Shown: piece by piece, positions 57,677-64,000 of the stretch | Layout of the letters: the number at the start of each line of letters is the position of its first letter | Numbering within the stretch: the first letter of the stretch is position 1 | Assembly (NCBI GenBank): GCA_963662155.1 | Contig: OY759269.1 | Span: forward strand, 6,330,855 to 6,394,854 | DNA length: 64,000 bases | Origin: Lamellibrachia columna | Lineage: Eukaryota > Annelida > Polychaeta > Sabellida > Siboglinidae | Direction: 5' to 3' | Made by a program: the position numbers and the translations under genes | The notes under the pieces: model-generated | The model's input: the letters and a program-made list of their open reading frames with translations, nothing else | What the model was told of the DNA's origin: nothing | The model's database searches: none

Positions 57677-57879
57677 TTTGTTTGTGCAGTCGGGGTTCCA
57701 ACAAAATGAAGGCATTGCCACATGGTTCCTCCTGGAAGTGTTTAAGGACAATCAGTGCGGACAGTACTGGTGACACAGCAAATGATAAAGACTGAATTTA
57801 TGCCATTCAGTGAACCATGCAGACTTGAGCGGATCCAGACACTGGGTAGTGGGTCTAAGCAGTGTATAGAAAGAGACCA

Positions 57880-58330
57880 TTTCGTTGCTGAGGCTATCTG
57901 CCGCATTTGATACCATTGGTCAAAGGACGACTTATTAAAAGCATGTCAATGTGATGTGGCATAACTGGCACAGATCTGGTTCTCATCATATTTAACTGAT
58001 AGATACAAAAGAATGAAGGTAGCGAATTGTTTCTCAGCTGCGCTCCCTACTTCACGTAGTGTTCCTCAGGGTGTTTCACTCTCTGCGCTACTCTACTTGG
58101 CTCAGTTATCCAACGTCACAACTTGGATCACCAAGTGTATGCAAATAAATCACAGACCTATTCTACTTTGTCTACACGAGATACAAATCAATTCCAAAAC
58201 TAGCTCAGGGATCGTCTCCACAAAATCTTCCATTGGATGACAGAGACCACATTAAAGTTAAATGCAAGTAAATCCGAGTTTGTTATTATTGGTAGGGTAA
58301 ATGTTGCGTGTCTATTTGAATCGATTAGGT
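57880..58330 (+). pseudogene. L2/CR1-like LINE RT fragment
   Basis: The + strand has LSAAFDTIG (RT motif A, 57894-57920), then FSSYLTDRYKRMKVANCFSA, SRSVPQGVSLSALLYL (SGVPQGSVLGPLLF-like) and a DHQVYANKSQTYSTLSTRY remnant of the YADD region. Several frame changes occur. It is a decayed fragment. Confidence 0.75.
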
Positions 58331-61267
58331 GTGCACAATATGTTGCAAGACGTTTCCTTATGCGTCAGTCTTTAGATTGCATGTAGAGAAGCACAGTAAA
58401 ATAAAAACCTGTGGAAAGCATTAGCTTAACAGTGTGACTTGGCTGTTCTTTGAAGAGAACAAATTTGCATATGTGCAGGAGTGCCATGAAACACTATCAT
58501 TATATAGCCTTTTTGTTTTGGGAGTGACGTAGAGTGATATAATGAAAGCATTTAGTTACTAAAATGCAAGGAAGGACATCAACATAATAATTTACATGTA
58601 AATGATTAAGGATTGACAGATGTTTGGTACGATGACAATAAAACTGATGCCGATTGAACAACTAATGCAAATCGAGAATAATAAACTGAATCTGAATATG
58701 TAATGATCGATATTCTTTTGTTTAAAAAATAAGAGACCAATGACGTGAGTGACACTTAGCCATTATCAGCCATTTGGTTGCACCTCCTATCGGTCGGTGG
58801 AGAGACCAATCCACAGTCACCGAATCTCTTATAGTTGCATTCGAGCAGCTCTCAGGGGAGAGGTTTGTCGGCCCCCAGACCGTTGTAGTTCTCCACCCAA
58901 ACTACTGACAACCACTATGTGTTGAGCTAGCAACCTCTTATGACAACACGTCTACCCGTTTATATAGTAGGTACACCCTTTTTAGGTGAATTTATGGTGT
59001 GAACTCTTGAAACATGTTCACTTTACATTTATCTGACATAACATTTACTAATTAAACAATTTAGTTAATTAGAATGTTTCTTAAATAGCATAGTTCATGT
59101 TGTAATGGAGCAAAGTGTATAACATGCATAAATAATATTACTAGTCTATGTTATTGGTATTCATTTATGCAGATTTATTGGTGGAAATTATGCGCATGCG
59201 CCGGAAGTGATCACTCTAAGATGGCGTCTACTACAGCGCCGGTCGAGTATCAATAAACCTACATAACCCTGCCTAAGGAATACAACACACTCCAAGTAGA
59301 AAAGGTTTATTATATGGCCAATAGTATCATCGAACAGTTGTGTTAACTGGTATGTCTGTTTATTATCTATGCATCTAGCAGTTCCCACTGCCGTTACTTT
59401 GTCAGACAAAACGCTTAGAAAGTGTCTCGTCTCCCTGCCAGCAACAGACTAGGCACATTTTCATGCAGCTAATATACAGTCATGAGCTGCATCAGAAGCA
59501 TAAAAAGATAGTTGTCACTAGCAATTAATCTGTCCCTATACACTAATCACAACTCCATATGAAATGTACAATCGTATGTAGAATGCCAGCAGAAAGGTTC
59601 GTAGAGCCATCCTCGAAATATGTATCCAAATTAACACCATATCAAATATGTGTACTGTGTAGTATAGATATTATTTATCTACAAAACCAAATGACGTTTA
59701 TACATAAACCATCCGCATTCTTTTAGGTCACAAATTCGTTGTTTATAATGCACCTTTTGTTTTCATAGTAGCTGTATCGAAGCATTTCTTTGTTCACCCA
59801 TTTCGTCCGACTGGCTGTTAACGCAATGCACTTCTACCTATTTAGCTGCTATCAGATTTTACAGACAACACCACAGGAAGCAAGCAGTGTGTGCTATGGA
59901 CATACAACGTATGTTGACTCAGATATCATGCAAGTCAACACGGATATAGCACACGAAATGCTGTCTTGCACACTCTTCCATATTTCTTCAATTGGTCGTT
60001 CTTCAGTCATGATAGGCCCCACACAGTATGCCATTTGTCGCTTCATTAGCAGAAGCACCAACTTCGCATGGATTGTTATATACTACACGCTAAAAGCAAG
60101 AATTCCCTGCATGCTGGCTGGTGGACAGGAATTAACACCTTTTGTCTGTGCTGGCGGAGGTAATCAACGAACCCCGACAGGCATTGTCCATGCGCACGGA
60201 CGGCGTTGTCCTGTTTGCATCAGAACATCTTTAGCAGCACCACGCTTTGACACTTGTCAATGCCGTGAATGACGTTGTAATCCTCACTTAGAAGCGCAAT
60301 TTCTATATCGCAATTATTCTGGTATCCTAATTGTATCGACACATGCGTGTTGTTCTATTGGGGATACATAATCGTTCTGTTTACAGCAATTTTTTTTTTT
60401 CAACACGTTTACACACAAAAATAATAGTACGCATCAGTTAGTGTGCGTTCCGTGTTCTGCTGTAAATGTGACTTCAACGTGGGCAGAAAAGGACAGCCCC
60501 TTACACTGGACTCCCAAGCACGCACACACGCATGGATGAGGGAGGGAGGGAGGGAGGGAGGGAGGGAGGCGGGGATGGAAGCAGACAGGTGGAAAGCGGG
60601 AAGGCAGGCAAACAGACAGGAACAATGCTTTCGTGGTATCCAGTCCTTGGGATTGCTCAAAGTGTTTTACATTTTAACCCATGGCAGAAATGTTCGTTCA
60701 AAATCCACCTCAACTTCTCTGGAAAGCAATTATTCTGGTATCCTAATTGTAACGACACATGCATATTTTTATGTCGAGAATACGTAATCATTCTGTTTAA
60801 AGCAATTTGTTTTTATTTATCAAATGCACAATCAAATGTACGTAATTCTTTGAATAATTATTGTTGTTAGATTCACTTTCACATACCATTAAAAAAAGTT
60901 CTCTGAAGTGAGCAGATTATGAAATCGTTGTCTGACCTGTAAATCCACTTTCACACCGTGCTCCTTAAAAAGTGCTCTGTATGTCAAATGTTCAATGCCT
61001 GAGCTGTTGTTAATACAACATGGAAATACCAACTGGTCTGTAGGATTATGGCTTCAGAGATTACCTGTTCATTGAAACAAATTAAACAATGCAGTCAAAT
61101 GACTCCCTTGTGTTGTGTTTGCACTGTTGGTGTGGGTTCGCGTGGCAGCTCATTTGGGGAGTAAACAGCAGCAGTAGTATTGACAGATGTGACAATGATG
61201 ACAGTGGCAATGCCCAAATGACAATAACAACAGTGGCAATGACAGTTGTCTGTGGTTTATACTGCTA
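58331..61267. other. intergenic stretch
   Basis: Contains a 160-residue ORF at 59790-60272 (+) that I do not recognise: Cys- and His-rich, no signal or domain, ending at a TGA. A (GGGA)n tract lies at 60538-60570. The short paired segments attattctggtatcctaattg (60311 and 60727 regions) are a direct repeat. Confidence 0.45.
60538..60570. repeat. (GGGA)n microsatellite
   Basis: Seven to eight GGGA units followed by ggcgggg. Overlapping Gly/Arg or Pro/Ser ORFs are artefacts. Confidence 0.9.
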
Positions 61268-61488
61268 TGTTTGATGTGTGCCTCACAACGCGTCCGGCTA
61301 GATGGTTGTCAACCGACTCGGTGAGAATGTCTGCTTATTTTCGTCAGCTGAAGGAACCCGGGTTCAAACCCTCTTGCTGCCGTATCAAAGCTTTGGCAAT
61401 TTTTCCCCACATTACCACAGTTCACTCAGCTATAAATGAGTATACAACTAGAGACAGTGGTGGAAATGTGGACGAATAATCTTCGATA
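61268..61488 (+). mobile_element. tRNA-derived SINE-like element
   Basis: The head has an A-box-like region (ctagatggttgtcaaccgac) and, about 45 bp downstream, a B-box-like gggttcaaaccc. The tail carries cacagttcactcagctataa and atgagta. That order (tRNA head, then a conserved ca.ttcac.cagct.taaatg tail) is typical of animal tRNA-derived SINEs. It abuts the start of segmental duplication copy 2. A tail fragment recurs at 51283. Confidence 0.65.
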
Positions 61489-61493
61489 AATAA

Positions 61494-62060
61494 TGACTCT
61501 CTCTACCTTTCTCCAAGCATTAGCACCAGCTTGTCTACGACGTCTCACTTTTACCTCTGAATGCCCATCCTCCATAACCTTTCATCTAAGGTACACAAAG
61601 CCATCCACTTGCTTGATCTCCTTACCTTCCAAACTGATGGTCAGCTCCTCTCTCTGGTGTCCAACCCACGTCCGTGCTTCTTAAACGCCCCCTTCCATTC
61701 CTCCAACAGTTCCTGTAGTTCTTGTTTGTTCTCTGCTATTTTGGCCAAATCGTCTGCATACACCATATTCCTGAGGAGGTCCACAAATCTCCCATGCATC
61801 TCCAACCATTTCTCTACCAGCTGTCTTAATGCAAACATCCCATCAGTCGTTCCTTTTCCCTTTCTGAATCCCTGTTGTTCTTCCCCGAATTCTTGCTCTA
61901 CTCTCTTTCTGATCCTCCCATCCAGGGTCCTCTCTAGCAGCTTTATGATGTGACTTAGAAATGCGATGCCTCTGTATTTCCCAGGTCTTGCGCATCTCCC
62001 TTCTTCTACAACATTGGGACAATTAGCCCTGTTCACTACTCGTCTGGTACGTTACCTTTC
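61494..62060 (-). pseudogene. LINE reverse transcriptase relic, copy 2
   Basis: The - strand ORF (62036-61641) reads GKYRGIAFLSHIIKLLERTL, GEEQQGFRKGKGTTDGMFAL, RQLVEK, then LLRNMVYADDLAKIAENKQE. RT motifs 2, 3 and the YADD motif are in order. Only about 15 residues separate RQLVEK from YADD, where about 90 are expected, so motif A (FVDL.KAYD) and following sequence are deleted. Confidence 0.85.
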
Positions 62061-62121
62061 CTCATACATGTAATCACTACAGACAGACCAACATACACTT
62101 CTTTATAGGTTAGATAGAGTA

Positions 62122-62389
62122 GAAGTAGAAAGGTTTAGACAATGCCTTCTCACCATGCCAACATAGAACAATTATACAGTCCTTATTATTAGATATCATA
62201 TAGCTCATGCACTAAATTATTGCCTAACTACGCAGACGCGACATATACTGACTAAAACGGACCCGAACCGGCATTACATTACCCGCTCCCACGCAATAGT
62301 GTTCACAGCTCGAAAATACTCTAGCCACATTTATATGTGGCTAACATAGAGTCCTGAGCTTAAATGGAAGAAGAAGAAGAAGAAGAGTA
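62122..62389 (+). mobile_element. short retroposon-like insertion with (GAA)n tail
   Basis: Present only in copy 2. It starts after agagta (62116-62121), ends in ggaagaagaagaagaagaag, and is followed by a second agagta (62384-62389). Copy 1 has the uninterrupted tagatagagtacacag. No ORF. The simple-repeat tail and target duplication suggest a SINE or truncated LINE. Confidence 0.7.
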
Positions 62390-62672
62390 CACACAATATG
62401 TAGTTTTCAATGTCTGCATACACATATTGAAAACTAAATAGTGGGAACAGTATCACACCCCTCAGTGTCTATATCACCCCCAAAACAATCTCCCTGCTTG
62501 CTACATTTGACTAGAATATTTAAACTAAAAGTTATAAATATTGACTAATTCACAGAAACTGTACTTACAACGTCTCATTTAGATGTGTTGATTATATTTG
62601 TTACGCTAATGTGCAAGTTGCTCCTGTGAAGCAGGACAGTTTAGGCATTGTACATTTCTTGACTGTTTTCAG

Positions 62673-62830
62673 CCCTGAGTTGGAAATGGATTGAGATAGC
62701 CTACTGGACAGTTTCGGGAGCTGTGCAGCACCAAGAGTCGGTGGGACAGGCCCACAGCTCTTCCAGACATTCACCGTACACACCAGTCACATCACCAAAG
62801 TGATGCTGTCAGCGAAGCATCTCATCTCTG
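62673..62830 (+). pseudogene. KCTD3-like exon, copy 2
   Basis: Paralog of 55298-55456 with conserved acceptor and donor. One G is missing in the gggacaggcccacag stretch (copy 1: ggacagggcccacag), which shifts the frame before the [11 protein letters not shown] block. The following exon is deleted. Confidence 0.85.
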
Positions 62831-64000
62831 GTAGGTCCAATTCCCAGGTATATTTCTGGGGAAAATATTAAAATATACCTGGAAAAGCTTTGTTTCATGA
62901 TGGTGACCATGTCACGTTTATGGCATGATTTTCAGTGGGCCATCAATGACATATACTACTATATGACATCCACAGTTATATAAAATATACAAGTAAAAGC
63001 TTGGTTTTCTTTTCAAGTAATCCAAATTGAAGCATTGTACTATAATAATATTTGCATATGTGTTTGTATGTATTATTATTCAGGCAAAGTTTTGACCACA
63101 TTTATATGGACGAACCAATGTGGTACATTACTCCGTATGTTATGCATGGTTGGGCAACCTCAACTGACTTTACCATGAACTGTCAGGGCGATTAGGGCGA
63201 AATGCCCCAGGTTTATGGGTGGCTGTCTTACCCCAGAGTGCACCAATATGGCTTTTTGGGGTATGCTTCCTACTGCAAATGTTCATCCTCCCATGGTCGT
63301 CGGCATATTGCTTCGAATGTTCATCCTATCATTCCACCATGATTCAACATATGTGTTGCTCATTTACATGTTGGTATTGTTCTTACGTAATATGGCTATC
63401 TGTAATATAGATGTAATGTTTGGTCGAGTTAGAATTATATATTTTTGAAATGCAACCATTGGTTGATTCAGACAGAAAAGGAAGCATTTAACTAGACCGT
63501 TTTTCTTACATCTATGCGTAACAAGATATTTGTAAATTTTGTTTTTTAACATATTCACATGGCCTGCATTAACAGAAACTGTAGATAATCTGTCCCATTC
63601 ATTTATTGGCCTTAGGGAGGTTGAAATGACAACTTCTGTGTATATCACTCCAGACACAAGGGGAAAATTAATGAATTCGGTTTTGCTATAATTGATGAAA
63701 TCATGCCAAAGACATATCACGTTCCATCTATTCGTATTTTAGCGCCTTTGTTTTTAAAGACCTCTGTCCAGATATACAGATTATTGGAGGTTTCATGTAA
63801 AGTCTCTCAATCACGCTGAGCCTCAAAAATTGTATGATAAAAATATGCTGAATTAATATTACACAATTAATTGTTTCAGTACTATGAGGGAAAGTGAATT
63901 TTGGCAAAAGTGTACCCTGTACGTGAAAACGCCCACATACAAATGTATTTATTATTACGTTAACTTTAAATAATGTCAAAATTATAACTTATGTTTGTTT

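Larger units (their letters stand above)
61494..64000. repeat. segmental duplication, copy 2 (runs off the window)
   Basis: Collinear with 53889-57676. It lacks the MITE and about 1.15 kb that includes the third KCTD3-like exon. It carries its own insertions at 62122-62389 and about 63403-63498. Confidence 0.9.

Noticed and set aside
59790..60272. 160-residue ORF as a gene
   Set aside because: Longer than most chance ORFs here, but no recognisable motif, and no supporting splice or promoter signal. Mentioned only within the intergenic entry.
61360..61376. gggttcaaaccc as part of a functional tRNA gene
   Set aside because: No cloverleaf can be drawn from the flanks: no acceptor or anticodon stem. 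It fits a SINE B box instead.

Overview
This is a window of an animal nuclear genome. Coding exons are short and separated by long AT-rich introns with GT-AG boundaries. Micro- and minisatellites, LINE relics, DNA-transposon relics and a local segmental duplication fill most of the rest. The fibrinogen-domain gene, the metazoan-type Twinkle helicase and the KCTD3/SHKBP1-like relic all point to a bilaterian, most plausibly a marine invertebrate. The sequence alone does not settle the phylum. I see no bacterial operons, CRISPR arrays, rRNA or intact tRNA genes.

Layout. About 0-5.8 kb holds very homogeneous minisatellites and a duplicated 0.4 kb block. From 5.8 to 16.3 kb on the + strand lies the 3' part of a fibrinogen-related-domain gene: three exons, one intron of 9.35 kb that carries a 33-bp minisatellite of about 1.2 kb, and LINE tails. 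From 16.3 to 23.5 kb I see no gene, only a tandem duplication and a long inverted repeat.

From 24.2 to 37.4 kb on the - strand lies the best-supported gene, a complete 13-exon gene for the mitochondrial replicative helicase Twinkle (TWNK). The exons join in phase into an 813-residue protein with an Arg-rich presequence, a DnaG-like CHC2 zinc-ligand set, a TOPRIM-like region without its DxD acids, and a RecA/DnaB-type helicase core. A 35-bp minisatellite encodes its last eleven or so residues and the stop codon. A 53-bp minisatellite in intron 1 is interrupted by a hAT-like element.

From 38.6 to 46.8 kb there are hAT-like elements, a near-perfect hairpin, a LINE relic and a broken pogo/Tigger transposase. 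From 49.4 to 52.2 kb there is a terminal-inverted-repeat element and tandem repeats. From 52.8 to 64 kb there are exons of a decayed KCTD3/SHKBP1-like WD-repeat gene, with a block (53.89-57.68 kb) duplicated at 61.49-64.0 kb and running off the window. A 403-bp hAT-like MITE is present in the first copy and absent from the second, where the empty target site is visible.

I found no multi-gene functional system. The observations most worth a second look are the zinc-ligand pattern of this Twinkle, the minisatellite forming its C-terminus, and the filled/empty MITE site inside the segmental duplication.
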